This document shows positions 38,791 through 47,429 of a DNA stretch of 64,000 nucleotides, piece by piece (the first letter of the stretch is position 1; every line of letters begins with the position of its first letter). The stretch comes from Sphingomonas sp. OV641. Lineage in GTDB: Bacteria > Pseudomonadota > Alphaproteobacteria > Sphingomonadales > Sphingomonadaceae. Where the stretch lies: assembly GCF_900109205.1 (NCBI RefSeq), contig NZ_FNZB01000002.1:310001-374000 (forward strand), in the 5' to 3' direction. Under the pieces are notes generated by a model. It searched no databases. It saw nothing but the letters and a program-made list of their open reading frames with translations, and was not told the origin of the DNA. Both the position numbers and the translations under genes were made by a program.

Positions 38791-39662
38791 GGAAGAAGCG
38801 TTACCGCCATGCTGATGGACTTGGAACCACCCGGCGGCACGAGAAAAATGCCGGGTTTATCAGCAAGTTCCCCCGCATAACCAGTTGGATCGGCGATGCC
38901 GTGCCAAGGCTCGACACAGATGTAACGGGCGCCCGGCTTGGTCCAGATGCCGAGCATCGGCGTATCGGGAAAGTCGATCCGCAGGGCGGGACCCTCGGGC
39001 GCGCCATAGGTGACGCTGGACGAGCGGACGTTATCCCACACCAGGGCATCGTGCGCGAACAGATTGTCGGCGAGGTGGAGCGTGCGCCCGTCCAGCGGCG
39101 ACGGGAGTGAACCGGCCTTTATCGTGCCGTCATCGGCAATGGGTCGGACGCCATCCGGCTCATTTTGGCCAAAGGTGATGACGTGCTGGCCACGTTCCGC
39201 GCCGCCCGGCAGCGGCCAGGCGAAAGCGGGGTGAAAACCGAAACTCGCCGGCAGATCGGCCGCGTTCGGATTGGCGATGACGATCTCGGTCAGGAGCGTC
39301 GCGCCTTCGAGCCGGTAGGTCGCCTCGAGCGTGAAGGCGAAGGGATAATGGACGCGCGTCTCGTCGCTATCCTGCAAGCGGAAGGTCGCGTGCGCGGGAC
39401 CATGGTCGATCAGCGTGAACCGCAGGCGGCGGGCGAAGCCGTGCTGCTTCATCGGATAGGCGCGGCCGTCGACCCGGATCACCTCGCCGGCGGGCTTGCC
39501 GACGACGGGGAAGAGCAAGGGTGCACGGCCCGTCCAGAACGCAGGATCGGCATCGGTCATCAGCTCGCGGCCGGCAGCGTCCTTCAGCGAGGAGAGTTCC
39601 GCGCCAAGGGGGTTGATGGCGGCGGATAGGTGATCGTTCGCGATGGTGATCCAGTCGGTCAC
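38787..39662 (-). CDS. Aldose 1-epimerase family protein
   Basis: This 291-residue protein belongs to the galactose-mutarotase fold (YeaD/LacX-like). Segments that fit are NPLGAELSSLKDAAGRELM, the substrate His in MKQHGFAR, the second His/Glu region FGFHPAFAWPLPGG, and CVEPWHGIADP with the catalytic Glu. It may interconvert anomers of a hexose or hexose-6-phosphate. The start is a GTG with GGAGG 5 nt upstream. It is coupled to the downstream methyltransferase by a 4-bp overlap. Confidence 0.88.
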   Translation of the reverse strand: MTDWITIANDHLSAAINPLGAELSSLKDAAGRELMTDADPAFWTGRAPLLFPVVGKPAGEVIRVDGRAYPMKQHGFARRLRFTLIDHGPAHATFRLQDSDETRVHYPFAFTLEATYRLEGATLLTEIVIANPNAADLPASFGFHPAFAWPLPGGAERGQHVITFGQNEPDGVRPIADDGTIKAGSLPSPLDGRTLHLADNLFAHDALVWDNVRSSSVTYGAPEGPALRIDFPDTPMLGIWTKPGARYICVEPWHGIADPTGYAGELADKPGIFLVPPGGSKSISMAVTLLP

Positions 39663-39692
39663 TTTACCTCCACGGTGTTGTCGCCATTTCTA

Positions 39693-39781
39693 CCCCGTTC
39701 GGGCTGAGCTTGTCGAAGCCTGTGCCAAGCAGCGTTCCGCGCTGTGTGACACGCCCTTCGACAGGCTCAGGGCGAACGGGG
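39693..39781. repeat. Bipartite inverted repeat, CTTCGACAGGCTCAG type
   Basis: Arms 39693-39718 and 39756-39781 are reverse complements at about 23 of 26 positions (CCCCGTTCGGGCTGAGCTTG... against ...CAGGCTCAGGGCGAACGGGG), around a 37-nt core. This type is known from many alphaproteobacterial genomes. It starts 30 bp from the epimerase gene and ends just beyond the pheT stop codon. Confidence 0.8.
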
Positions 39782-39787
39782 GCGGTA

Positions 39788-42256
39788 TCAGCCCCTTAGC
39801 GACGCGCCCAGCTTCGCGGCGGCGGCCACCACCTTGTCGGCGATCGCCTTCAGCTCCGCCTCGACGAACGCCTTGTCGCCCGGCTGAAGCACGACCTCGA
39901 CCGCCATCGAAGTCTCGCCGTCCTTGGCGAACACGTCAAACACGCGAGCCGAGACGATCGCGCTCTTGTCCGCGCCCTTTACCGCGCGGGCCAGCGCGTC
40001 CGCGGCGAGCCCCTCGGGCACAAGGAAGGCGAAGTCGCGGCGAACAGCCTGAAGCGCGGGCGGCGTATAGGCCGGGCGCATGAAGCCGGCCGATCGTTTG
40101 CCGGGGATCGCATCGAGGTACAGCTCCACCGCGGCGACGCCGGCGTCGAGATCGAACGCCTGGGTGACGCGGGGATGGAGGATGCCGAAGGCGGCAAGCA
40201 CCGTCTTCGGCCCAAGCCGCAGCGTGCCCGACTGGCCGGGATGCCACGCATCGCCCGCTTCCCCGAACACCTGGAGATTGTCCACCGGCGCACCGGCCGC
40301 GGCGAGCAGCGACAGCGCCTCCGCCTTGGCGTCAAAGGCGTCATAGGCCTGCGCCTTGCCCGACTGCCAGCCGCGCGCGCGGCGCTCACCGGCGAGGACA
40401 AGGCCAAGCGTCGCGCGTTCCTTGTCGGCAAGATAGCGGCGGCCGATTTCGAACAGCCGCACGCTGCCAGCGCCGCGACGCACGTTGCGCGACGCCGCCG
40501 AGAGCAGGCCGGGCAGCAGCGAGGGGCGCATGACCTTCAGATCCTCGCTGATCGGATTGGCGAGCGTGAAGGCGCCGCCGCCGAAGGGCGCGGCCTCACC
40601 TTCCGAAATGAAGCTCCACGTCACGGCTTCGTCGAGGCCGCGGGCGGCGGCGGCGCGGCGGACGCGGCGTTCCAGCTTCTGTTCCGGCGTCGCGGTGGGC
40701 GTGGCGACACCCGGCGCGCGCGGCAGCGGGACCGAGGGGACGTTGTCGATGCCCTCGATGCGGATCACTTCCTCGACCAGATCGGCCGGGCCGTCGATAT
40801 CGCGGCGCCAGGTCGGCGGGGTGACCTGCCAATCGTCGGTGACGGTGAAGCCGAGCGACGTGAGAATCGCACGCTGCCGATCCGGCGCGACGGCGAGCCC
40901 GCCGAGCGTTTCGGCGCGGGCCGGATCATAGGCATAGCTGCGCGTGCCGAGAGGCGGCTCGCCAGCGCGGGTGATGCCGGTCGCCTGACCGCCGCAGAGG
41001 TCGAGCACCAGCCGGGTCGCGATGGCGAGGCCCTGCTCAAGGAAGGCGGGATCGACGCCGCGCTCGAACCGCTGGCGCGCGTCGCTGGTCAGCAGCAGCT
41101 TCTGACCGGTGCGCGCGATATGATCCGGATCGAAATAGGCGCATTCGATGACCACGTCGGTGGTCGTTTCCGACACGCCCGATTCCTCACCGCCCATGAT
41201 GCCGCCGATGTCATGGACATGGGCATCGTCGGCGATGACCGTCATCGTTTCATCGAGCGTATAGGTCTTGCCGTTGAGCGCCAGCACCGTTTCGCCGGGG
41301 CGGGCCTGGCGGGCGACGAGGCCGCCCGACAGCTTCGCCCTGTCATAGACGTGGAGCGGTCGGCCGAGATCGACGGTCACGTAATTGGTGATGTCGACCA
41401 GCACCGAGATCGGCTTCTGACCGATCGCGTGCAGCCGCTTGGCCAGCCATTCCGGCGATGCGCCGTTGGTGACGCCGTTCACGCCCTGCGCGAAGAAGGC
41501 CGGGCAGCCGGCAGGATCGTCGGTGCGCACGTCGGGGCCGGGGCCGTCGCCGGCGACGGGCGCCACATGCGACCCGTCATTCCCGCGCAGGCGGGAATCC
41601 ATATCCTCTGACGTCTCGGCGCCATCGCTGCCGCTGCGTGTATGGATCCCCGCCTCCGCGGGGATGACGGAAGAGGAACGAACGCTCAGCGGCTTCAGCG
41701 TGCCGAGGCCGGCGGCGGCGAGATCGCGGGCGATGCCGCGCACGCCCATGCAGTCCTGCCGATTGGGCGTGATGGACACCTCGATCACCGGATCGTTGAG
41801 GCCGGCCCATTCGGCATAAACCTCACCGACCGGCGCATCATCGGCCAGTTCGATGATGCCGTCATGATCGTCGCCCAGCTCCAGTTCACGCGTGGAGCAC
41901 ATCATGCCGTTCGATTCGACGCCGCGGATCGCGGCAACCTTCAGCACCATGCCGTTCGCCGGCACTGTCGCGCCCGGCATGCCGAACACGCCGACCAGAT
42001 CCGCGCGGGCGTTGGGCGCGCCGCACACGACCTGCAACGGGCCGTCGCCCGCATCCACCGACAGGACCTGGAGCTTGTCCGCCTGCGGGTGGCGCTCCGC
42101 CGTCAGCACACGGGCGATGCGGAAGGCCGCGAGCTTCTCGCCGGGATTGTCGACGCCCTCGACCTCGAGGCCGATGCGGGTCAGGCCGACGAGGATCTCG
42201 TCCAGCGATGCCGTGGTGTCGAGGTGATCCTTGAGCCAGGAAAGCGTGAATTTCAT
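39788..42256 (-). CDS. pheT: Phenylalanyl-tRNA synthetase beta subunit
   Basis: This 822-residue subunit of the alpha2-beta2 enzyme charges tRNA(Phe). It has the N-terminal tRNA-binding OB domain (FRIARVLTAERHPQADKLQVL), the B3/B4 editing domain (IGQKPISVLVDITNYV, GGIMGGEESGVSE), the B5 domain and the C-terminal anticodon-binding domain (PALQAVRRDFAFLVPEG). Between GLGTLKPLSV and PGPDVRTDDPAGCPAFFAQ it carries about 40 extra residues, including SVIPAEAGIH and MDSRLRGNDG, which are an in-frame copy of a dispersed palindromic repeat (41576-41668). The usual length is near 795. It follows pheS after 218 bp that hold another repeat. Confidence 0.96.
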   Translation of the reverse strand: MKFTLSWLKDHLDTTASLDEILVGLTRIGLEVEGVDNPGEKLAAFRIARVLTAERHPQADKLQVLSVDAGDGPLQVVCGAPNARADLVGVFGMPGATVPANGMVLKVAAIRGVESNGMMCSTRELELGDDHDGIIELADDAPVGEVYAEWAGLNDPVIEVSITPNRQDCMGVRGIARDLAAAGLGTLKPLSVRSSSVIPAEAGIHTRSGSDGAETSEDMDSRLRGNDGSHVAPVAGDGPGPDVRTDDPAGCPAFFAQGVNGVTNGASPEWLAKRLHAIGQKPISVLVDITNYVTVDLGRPLHVYDRAKLSGGLVARQARPGETVLALNGKTYTLDETMTVIADDAHVHDIGGIMGGEESGVSETTTDVVIECAYFDPDHIARTGQKLLLTSDARQRFERGVDPAFLEQGLAIATRLVLDLCGGQATGITRAGEPPLGTRSYAYDPARAETLGGLAVAPDRQRAILTSLGFTVTDDWQVTPPTWRRDIDGPADLVEEVIRIEGIDNVPSVPLPRAPGVATPTATPEQKLERRVRRAAAARGLDEAVTWSFISEGEAAPFGGGAFTLANPISEDLKVMRPSLLPGLLSAASRNVRRGAGSVRLFEIGRRYLADKERATLGLVLAGERRARGWQSGKAQAYDAFDAKAEALSLLAAAGAPVDNLQVFGEAGDAWHPGQSGTLRLGPKTVLAAFGILHPRVTQAFDLDAGVAAVELYLDAIPGKRSAGFMRPAYTPPALQAVRRDFAFLVPEGLAADALARAVKGADKSAIVSARVFDVFAKDGETSMAVEVVLQPGDKAFVEAELKAIADKVVAAAAKLGASLRG
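41576..41668. repeat. Palindromic repeat inserted in frame within pheT
   Basis: Arms 41576-41603 and 41641-41668 are 28 nt long and reverse complements at 25 positions (GTCATTCCCGCGCAGGCGGG and its partner ending CCGCGGGGATGAC). They surround a 37-nt core. Each arm contains its own small hairpin. Read in the pheT frame it has no stop codon and encodes VIPAEAGIH...SRLRGNDG, the translation known for this repeat type when it lies in genes. Confidence 0.88.
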
Positions 42257-42335
42257 GGTTTTCTCAATCCGTCGCCCCGGCCGAGGCGGGGGTCTTGTGA
42301 GCTATCGTAGGTCGTGTGGTCGCCAAGGTCACGCC

Positions 42336-42429
42336 GTCACCCCGGACTTGATCCGGGGTCCATCGTGCCGCGCACGCATCGGGGTCGGTATGCGCGGAAC
42401 CATGGATCCCGGATCAAGTCCGGGATGAC
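42336..42429. repeat. Bipartite inverted repeat, GTCATCCCGGACTTGATCCGG type
   Basis: Arms 42336-42363 and 42402-42429 match as reverse complements at 26 of 28 positions, around a 38-nt core. It is a close relative of the copy inside pheT and of the degenerate copy at 6785-6888. It lies within the pheS-pheT transcript, between the two genes, and would form a hairpin in the mRNA. Confidence 0.83.
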
Positions 42430-42474
42430 GTGGTGAAATGGGGCGCCGTGGCGGTCCAAGCTTAAGCGTGTCGA

Positions 42475-43581
42475 TCAAGCCGCGCCGACGCCGCCCGACA
42501 GCGTGGGCACATCGAGGGCGGAGAAGCCGTAGTGCTTGAGCCAGCGGATATCGCCATCGAAGAAGGCGCGCAGGTCGTCCATGCCGTATTTCAGCATCGC
42601 CAGGCGATCGATGCCGCAGCCGAAGGCGAAGCCCTGCCATTCATCGGGATCAAGCCCGCAGGCGGCGATCACCTTGGGATGCACCATCCCGCTGCCCAGC
42701 ACTTCCATCCAGCCGCCGTTGAGCACATCGCCCCCGCCGCCGATCACGCGCTTGCCCTTCTGGAGCGTGTAGCCGACGTCGACCTCGGCCGAAGGCTCGG
42801 TAAAGGGGAAGTAGCTCGGGCGTAGGCGCAGGACGATGTCGTCGCGCTCGAAAAAGGCCTTGAGGAAGGTTTCCAGCGTCCACTTCAGGTGGCCAAGCGT
42901 GATGCCCTTGTCGATCACGAGGCCCTCGACCTGGTGGAACATCGGCGTGTGCGTCGCATCGCTGTCGCTGCGATAGGTGCGGCCGGGCGCGATGATGCGG
43001 ATCGGCGGTTTGTTCGCCAGCATCGTGCGGATCTGCACCGGCGAGGTGTGCGTGCGCAGCAAGCGAGGCCGCTCGCGATCCTCGGGCACATGATCGCCGG
43101 CGAGGTAAAACGTATCGTGCATCGCCCGGGCCGGATGGCTTTCGGGAATGTTGAGCGCGGTGAAATTGTGCCAGTCGGTCTCCATCTCCGGGCCCGCCGC
43201 GACGGCGAAGCCGAGGTCAGCGAAGATCTCCGCCAACTCGTCCATCACCTGGCTGACGGGGTGGATGGTGCCGGCGAGCGGCATGTCGACCGGAAGCGTC
43301 ATGTCGATGCGCTCGGCGGCGAGCTTTGCCTCCAGCGCGGCGGATTCGAGCGCGGCCTTGCGGTTGGCGAGCGCCTGGGTGACGGCTTCGCGCAGCCCGT
43401 GGATCGCAGGGCCCTGCACCTGGCGCTCATCCGGGCTCATGCTGCCGAGCGACTTCAGGAGCGCGGTGACCCGGCCCTGCTTGCCGAGCGCCTCCACGCG
43501 AACGATTTCGAGCGCCTCCAGGCCAGCCGCGGCATCGACCGCGGTGAGGAGGTGCGTTTTCAGGTCGTCAGTCTCGGTCAT
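42475..43581 (-). CDS. pheS: Phenylalanyl-tRNA synthetase alpha subunit
   Basis: This 368-residue catalytic subunit has an N-terminal coiled-coil that binds tRNA (about residues 1-90) and a class II aminoacylation core. Motif 2 lies around [23 protein letters not shown], and motif 3 is [27 protein letters not shown] and GSGMVHPKV line the Phe pocket. It is the third gene of a minus-strand rpmI-rplT-pheS-pheT operon, 272 bp after rplT; that gap contains two hairpin repeats. Confidence 0.96.
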   Translation of the reverse strand: MTETDDLKTHLLTAVDAAAGLEALEIVRVEALGKQGRVTALLKSLGSMSPDERQVQGPAIHGLREAVTQALANRKAALESAALEAKLAAERIDMTLPVDMPLAGTIHPVSQVMDELAEIFADLGFAVAAGPEMETDWHNFTALNIPESHPARAMHDTFYLAGDHVPEDRERPRLLRTHTSPVQIRTMLANKPPIRIIAPGRTYRSDSDATHTPMFHQVEGLVIDKGITLGHLKWTLETFLKAFFERDDIVLRLRPSYFPFTEPSAEVDVGYTLQKGKRVIGGGGDVLNGGWMEVLGSGMVHPKVIAACGLDPDEWQGFAFGCGIDRLAMLKYGMDDLRAFFDGDIRWLKHYGFSALDVPTLSGGVGAA

Positions 43582-43592
43582 GTTTTCCCGTT

Positions 43593-43787
43593 CCCTCCCT
43601 CGCCCCTGCCCGGCAGGGGAGAGGGTTGCGCAGACTTGGCAGCTCGCTGCCTAGTCGGAGCTGGGAGAGGGGTAAGCGGTCGCTCTGCGATCGCGCGGCG
43701 CCTGGGCGCCGCCCACCCCTCTTCCAACTTCGCCTAAGCCCCTTCGGGGCCAAGGCTACGTACCCTTCTCCCCTCGCGGGGAGAAGG
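43593..43787. repeat. Hairpin repeats between rplT and pheS
   Basis: Two strong palindromes lie here: CCCCTGCCCGGCAGGGG within 43593-43625, flanked by CCCTC and GAGGG, and CCTTCTCCCCTCGCGGGGAGAAGG near 43763-43787 (only its core is given by CCCCTCGCGGGG). Between them are further short inverted repeats (GGCGCCTGGGCGCC, AGCCCCTTCGGGGC). The region has no open gene of its own. Confidence 0.7.
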
Positions 43788-43800
43788 AGTTTGAAACGCA

Positions 43801-43830
43801 AAGGGCGCGGGTGTTGCCACCCACGCCCTT
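43801..43830 (-). terminator. Hairpin after rplT, possible attenuator
   Basis: On the minus strand AAGGGCGTGGGTG and CACCCGCGCCCTT pair over 13 bp with one mismatch around a 4-nt loop (GCAA), starting 24 bp after the rplT stop. The following TGCGTTTC is only weakly U-rich, so it may be a partial terminator that lowers pheS-pheT transcription rather than a full stop. Confidence 0.5.
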
Positions 43831-43853
43831 CGTGTCGCTTCAGGAGAAGTGGC

Positions 43854-44219
43854 TTACGCCGCAGCCGGCAGCGCAGCCTTCACCTGAGCAACCAGCGCGG
43901 TAAACGCCTCGCCCTCGTGCATCGCGATGTCGGCCAGGACCTTGCGATCAAGGTCGATCCCGGCGAGCTTCAGGCCGTGCATGAACTGGCTGTACGTCAG
44001 GCCTTCGGCGCGGACGCCGGCGTTGATGCGCTGAATCCACAGGCCGCGGAACGTGCGCTTCTTCACCTTGCGATCGCGATAGGCGTACTGGCCGGCCTTC
44101 TCAACCGCCTGCCGCGCGATGCGGATGGTGTTCTTGCGGCGGCCGCGGTAGCCCTTGGCCTGTTCCAGAATGTTCTTGTGCTTGGCGCGAGTGGTTACGC
44201 CCCGCTTGATGCGTGCCAT
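43854..44219 (-). CDS. rplT: 50S ribosomal protein L20
   Basis: This 121-residue basic protein starts [20 protein letters not shown] and has the L20 segments [32 protein letters not shown] and [19 protein letters not shown] (shortened here as a landmark). It binds 23S rRNA early in 50S assembly. In many bacteria L20 also represses its own operon by binding the leader mRNA; no such site was identified here. It follows rpmI with a 20-bp gap. Confidence 0.98.
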   Translation of the reverse strand: MARIKRGVTTRAKHKNILEQAKGYRGRRKNTIRIARQAVEKAGQYAYRDRKVKKRTFRGLWIQRINAGVRAEGLTYSQFMHGLKLAGIDLDRKVLADIAMHEGEAFTALVAQVKAALPAAA

Positions 44220-44239
44220 GTCTTAAACCTCCTCGTCGC

Positions 44240-44443
44240 TCAGTTCAGGCCGTACGGCGCCCATGCCTTCACCGTGGCGGTGTCGGCCTTCGACAGCACC
44301 GAGGTGCCGCGGTTCTGGCGGATGTACTTGGCGTTGTGGCTGATGAGGCGGTGACGCTTGCCGGCGACGCCGTGCTTGATCTTGCCGGTGGCGGTGAGCT
44401 TGAAGCGCTTCTTCACGCCGCTCTTGGTCTTGAGCTTGGGCAT
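44240..44443 (-). CDS. rpmI: 50S ribosomal protein L35
   Basis: This 67-residue basic protein starts [20 protein letters not shown] and continues [16 protein letters not shown], the standard L35 sequence. The start at 44443 follows AAAGGAC by a few bases. It is the first gene of the rpmI-rplT-pheS-pheT series; infC, which precedes rpmI in many bacteria, is absent and the upstream gene is a divergent AsmA gene. A weak promoter (TTGCAT, 17-nt spacer, TATGCG) is seen on the minus strand in the 148-bp divergent region. Confidence 0.97.
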   Translation of the reverse strand: MPKLKTKSGVKKRFKLTATGKIKHGVAGKRHRLISHNAKYIRQNRGTSVLSKADTATVKAWAPYGLN

Positions 44444-44591
44444 TTTGGTCCTTTCAAATCGAGCGAGACTGGAACCGCCGCGGCAGCCCTGATGGCCGGG
44501 CGATTCGTTTTGCCTCGCTGGGAAGAAGCGGGGCGCATAGCGGTGGCAGAGCGCAAATGCAACCAATGCGCGGCCCGAACGATTCGCCCGG

Positions 44592-46712
44592 ATGGACATG
44601 GCGAGTGAGCGTAACGACCGGCCAGTGCCCCCTGCCCCCGCAGCCACGCGCGAGCGGCGACGGCGCATCGTGCGTAACACGATCATCGCGATCCTGGCGA
44701 TCCCGGCGCTGATCTGGCTGGTGCTGTTCATCACCAAGGGGCGGTTCCTGAAGGGACCGTTCGAGACGATCGTGGGCCGCATGACCAACCGCGAGGTGCG
44801 CGTCGGCGGCGACTTCCAGCTCTACTTCGCGCCGCTCCGGATCAAATTCTACGCCGAGCGCTTCACCATCGCCAATCCGGCCTGGGCGACACGGCCGTAT
44901 CTGTTCCGCGCGGACCGGATCGACACGCGCATCGCGCCCTTGTCGCTGCTGTTCGGCAAGCGGCGGCTCTATTCGCTGGATCTGGAGAATGGCGCGGCGG
45001 ACCTGGAGTGGAACGCCGAACACAGCACCAATACCTGGACGTTCAGCGAGAAGAAGGGCGGCAAGCCGCTGGAATTCCCGCGCATCGACGTGGCCACGGT
45101 GCGCGGCACCACCGTGCGCTATCTCGATCCCCGCATGCGGCTGCTCGCCGACCTCGGGATCGAGGACATCCGGTCGAAAGACGCCCGCATCGGCAAGGCG
45201 GTGCGCGTGGCGGGCGAGGGACGGATCCGCGACACGCCGTTCCGCGTCGCCGGACAGCTGCTGTCGCCCGACGCAACGGTGAACCGCGGCGAGAACAAGC
45301 TGACGGCGCGCGCCTGGGCGGCCAACAATGTGGTGGACGTGTCGGGCACCCTCCCCTCGCTCGCCGAGATCGAGAACGTGCCGTTGCAGACCCGCGCACG
45401 CGGGCGCGACCTATCCGAACTGCTTGGCATCATCGGCGTGGTCCTGCCTGAGACGCGGGCGTACAATCTGAAGGCGCAGATGGTGAAGGATGGCGAGGTC
45501 TATCGCTTCACCCGCATGGCCGGCATCGTCGGCAAGAGCGACGTTGCCGGGCGACTGACCGTCACCAATGGCGAGCGGCTGCACCTTGATTCGACCATCG
45601 CCACCCGAAGCCTCGACATCGTCGATGCCTCCGTCCTGGTCGGCTACAATCCCGACATCGTCGAAGAAAAGGGCGCGGTTGCCGCCGCCGCCGCGACCGG
45701 ATCGGGCCCGCAGAAGTTGCTGCCCGACAACGACCTGCCGGTGGAGAAGATGCGCGCCTTTGACGCCGACCTTCGCTGGACGGTGCGGCAGGTGAAATCG
45801 CGGCGCGTGCCGATTTCGAACATGGAACTGACGCTCGATCTCGATCGCGGGCGGCTGGCGCTGTCACCGTTCAGCTTCGCCATGTCGCGCGGCAATGTCG
45901 CCACCGACATCGTGTTCGACACGCGCCAGCGGCCGAGCGCGGTGAAATACGACATCCGCCTGGCGCCGACGCCGATGGGGCGGCTGTTCGCCGGCTGGGG
46001 CGTGGAGGAATCGGGCACCAGCGGCACGATCAAGGGACGGGTGCAATTGAGCGGACGTGGTGATTCGATCGCCGACTCGCTCGCCACCTCCAGCGGGCGG
46101 ATCGCCTTTGTCATGCCGCAGGGCACCTTGTGGACGCGCAACGTGCAGCTGGCCGAGATCGACATCGGCACATTCGTCCAGAAGATGTTCTCCGGTCAGC
46201 TGAAGGAGCCGGTCAGCATCAATTGCGGCCTTGTCGGCTTCACCGTGCGGGGCGGGATCGCGGCGGCGGACCCGATCCTGATCGACACGCGCAAGAACGT
46301 GATCCTGGGCCGCGGCGGGTTCAGCTTCCGCACGGAGGCGATCGACCTTGCGATCCGCGCCGATGCCAAGAAGTTCAGCCTGTTTTCCGGCCAGTCGCCC
46401 GTCGGCCTGAACGGCTATTTCTCCGCGCCCGCGCTGGACGTGATCAGCCCGCAGCTGGTTGGCAGGGCAGGCGCCGGGCTGGGCCTTGCCGTCGCCGCCA
46501 CGCCGCTGGCGGGCATCCTGGCGTTCGTGGACATCGGCGACGCCAAATCGGCGGCGTGCGGCCCGGTGCTGGCCGGCGCCAACGCCGCGGCGCAGCGCAC
46601 CAGCAAGGGCGAGAAGCGCGACGACGTGGGCCGTGGCACGACGGCGAAGGACGAAGAGGGCAAGGACAAGCCGGGCAAAGAGCAGAAGAAGAAGTTTCTG
46701 GGGATCTTCTGA
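44592..46712 (+). CDS. AsmA-family protein
   Basis: This 706-residue protein has one N-terminal membrane helix (about residues 27-49, [15 protein letters not shown]) followed by a long periplasmic beta-rich region. The AsmA pattern is clear: [20 protein letters not shown] near the helix, FTIANPAWA, and the C-terminal AsmA_2 part with [13 protein letters not shown] and [12 protein letters not shown]. The last 45 residues are Lys/Glu-rich. AsmA-like proteins are thought to act as lipid-transfer bridges between the inner and outer membranes. A second ATG two codons downstream is equally possible. Confidence 0.9.
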   Translation: MDMASERNDRPVPPAPAATRERRRRIVRNTIIAILAIPALIWLVLFITKGRFLKGPFETIVGRMTNREVRVGGDFQLYFAPLRIKFYAERFTIANPAWATRPYLFRADRIDTRIAPLSLLFGKRRLYSLDLENGAADLEWNAEHSTNTWTFSEKKGGKPLEFPRIDVATVRGTTVRYLDPRMRLLADLGIEDIRSKDARIGKAVRVAGEGRIRDTPFRVAGQLLSPDATVNRGENKLTARAWAANNVVDVSGTLPSLAEIENVPLQTRARGRDLSELLGIIGVVLPETRAYNLKAQMVKDGEVYRFTRMAGIVGKSDVAGRLTVTNGERLHLDSTIATRSLDIVDASVLVGYNPDIVEEKGAVAAAAATGSGPQKLLPDNDLPVEKMRAFDADLRWTVRQVKSRRVPISNMELTLDLDRGRLALSPFSFAMSRGNVATDIVFDTRQRPSAVKYDIRLAPTPMGRLFAGWGVEESGTSGTIKGRVQLSGRGDSIADSLATSSGRIAFVMPQGTLWTRNVQLAEIDIGTFVQKMFSGQLKEPVSINCGLVGFTVRGGIAAADPILIDTRKNVILGRGGFSFRTEAIDLAIRADAKKFSLFSGQSPVGLNGYFSAPALDVISPQLVGRAGAGLGLAVAATPLAGILAFVDIGDAKSAACGPVLAGANAAAQRTSKGEKRDDVGRGTTAKDEEGKDKPGKEQKKKFLGIF

Positions 46713-46756
46713 TCCTCCGCCCCTTTCTGCGCGTCCGCTGACCGGCGCCCGAAAGC

Positions 46757-46993
46757 CTACATGGTATCGCTCAGCGGGCGCCCGGCGCTATGCTCCATGA
46801 TCGCCCGGGCGCGGCGATTGCCCCAATCCTCTGACTGACGCCATTCGGCCTTGGTTTTGCAGACACGCTCCTTGCGCACCAGCGAGCCGGTGATCTCGAT
46901 CTTGCGGCAAATCGGTTCTGCCGGCGTCGCCGGGGATGACGCCGAAGCGGCCGCCGCCGCGACCTGAAGCAAATGTCCCAACAACACGATCAT
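46757..46993 (-). CDS. Small exported two-cysteine protein, copy 1
   Basis: This 78-residue protein starts with a hydrophobic signal-like segment (MIVLLGHLLQVAAAAASAS). The mature part contains ICRKIEITGSLVRKERVCKT followed by KAEWRQSEDWGNRRARAIM. Two cysteines 16 residues apart could form a disulfide. It is clearly paralogous to the protein encoded at 47160-47402 (about 30 of 46 mature residues identical by eye). The GGGGAAAC sequence before the ATG is a fair ribosome site. I know similar small Cys-TGS-Cys-EW proteins from sphingomonads and caulobacters, but no function. Confidence 0.78.
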   Translation of the reverse strand: MIVLLGHLLQVAAAAASASSPATPAEPICRKIEITGSLVRKERVCKTKAEWRQSEDWGNRRARAIMEHSAGRPLSDTM

Positions 46994-47075
46994 TGTTGTT
47001 TCCCCGCAACACGCCGCCCGAAGACCAGGCCGGCGTCAATCCTGTTTCCAGCGCCTAGCCATGTGGCTCGAAACA

Positions 47076-47126
47076 TCGTGCGGTGAAACCAGCGCAATGG
47101 ATCAAACTTGGCCATGTACCGCACGA
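47076..47126. other. Spaced inverted repeat between the two-cysteine genes
   Basis: TCGTGCGGT (47076-47084) and ACCGCACGA (47118-47126) are perfect 9-nt inverted repeats with a 33-nt spacer. They lie in the 166-bp gap between the two paralogous genes, in the leader or promoter region of the downstream copy (46757-46993). No function is known. Confidence 0.4.
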
Positions 47127-47159
47127 CTGCCGCCCCCGACCAGTCGTGTGCGCCGATCT

Positions 47160-47402
47160 TTACTGACCGCTTGGACGCCCGGTGCTGTAATCTACAATGG
47201 CGCGCGCCCGACTATTGCCGCTGTCTTCGGCGGCGCGCCACTCTGCTTTGGTCTTGCAGACACGTTCCTTGCGGGCGAGCGAACCCGTCACCTCGATACG
47301 GCGGCAAACCGGCGTTTCATCAGTTGCCGATACTGGCATGGCAGAAGGGGGCGTGATCGATGTCTGAAGCAGGATCGCCAACGCAACCGAAACACTCGCC
47401 AT
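47160..47402 (-). CDS. Small exported two-cysteine protein, copy 2
   Basis: This 80-residue protein starts at an ATG with GGGGAG 7 nt upstream. A signal-like hydrophobic start (MASVSVALAILLQTSI) is followed by VCRRIEVTGSLARKERVCKT and KAEWRAAEDSGNSRARAIV. It shares the Cys-x3-x-TGS-xRKERVCKTKAEW core with the protein at 46757-46993, in tandem and on the same strand, so the pair arose by duplication. It probably works in the periplasm. It lies 27 bp downstream of the TPR/hydroxylase gene and may be in its transcript. Confidence 0.78.
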   Translation of the reverse strand: MASVSVALAILLQTSITPPSAMPVSATDETPVCRRIEVTGSLARKERVCKTKAEWRAAEDSGNSRARAIVDYSTGRPSGQ

Positions 47403-47429
47403 GCCCGTTCTCCCCAATCGTAAGCAGAG

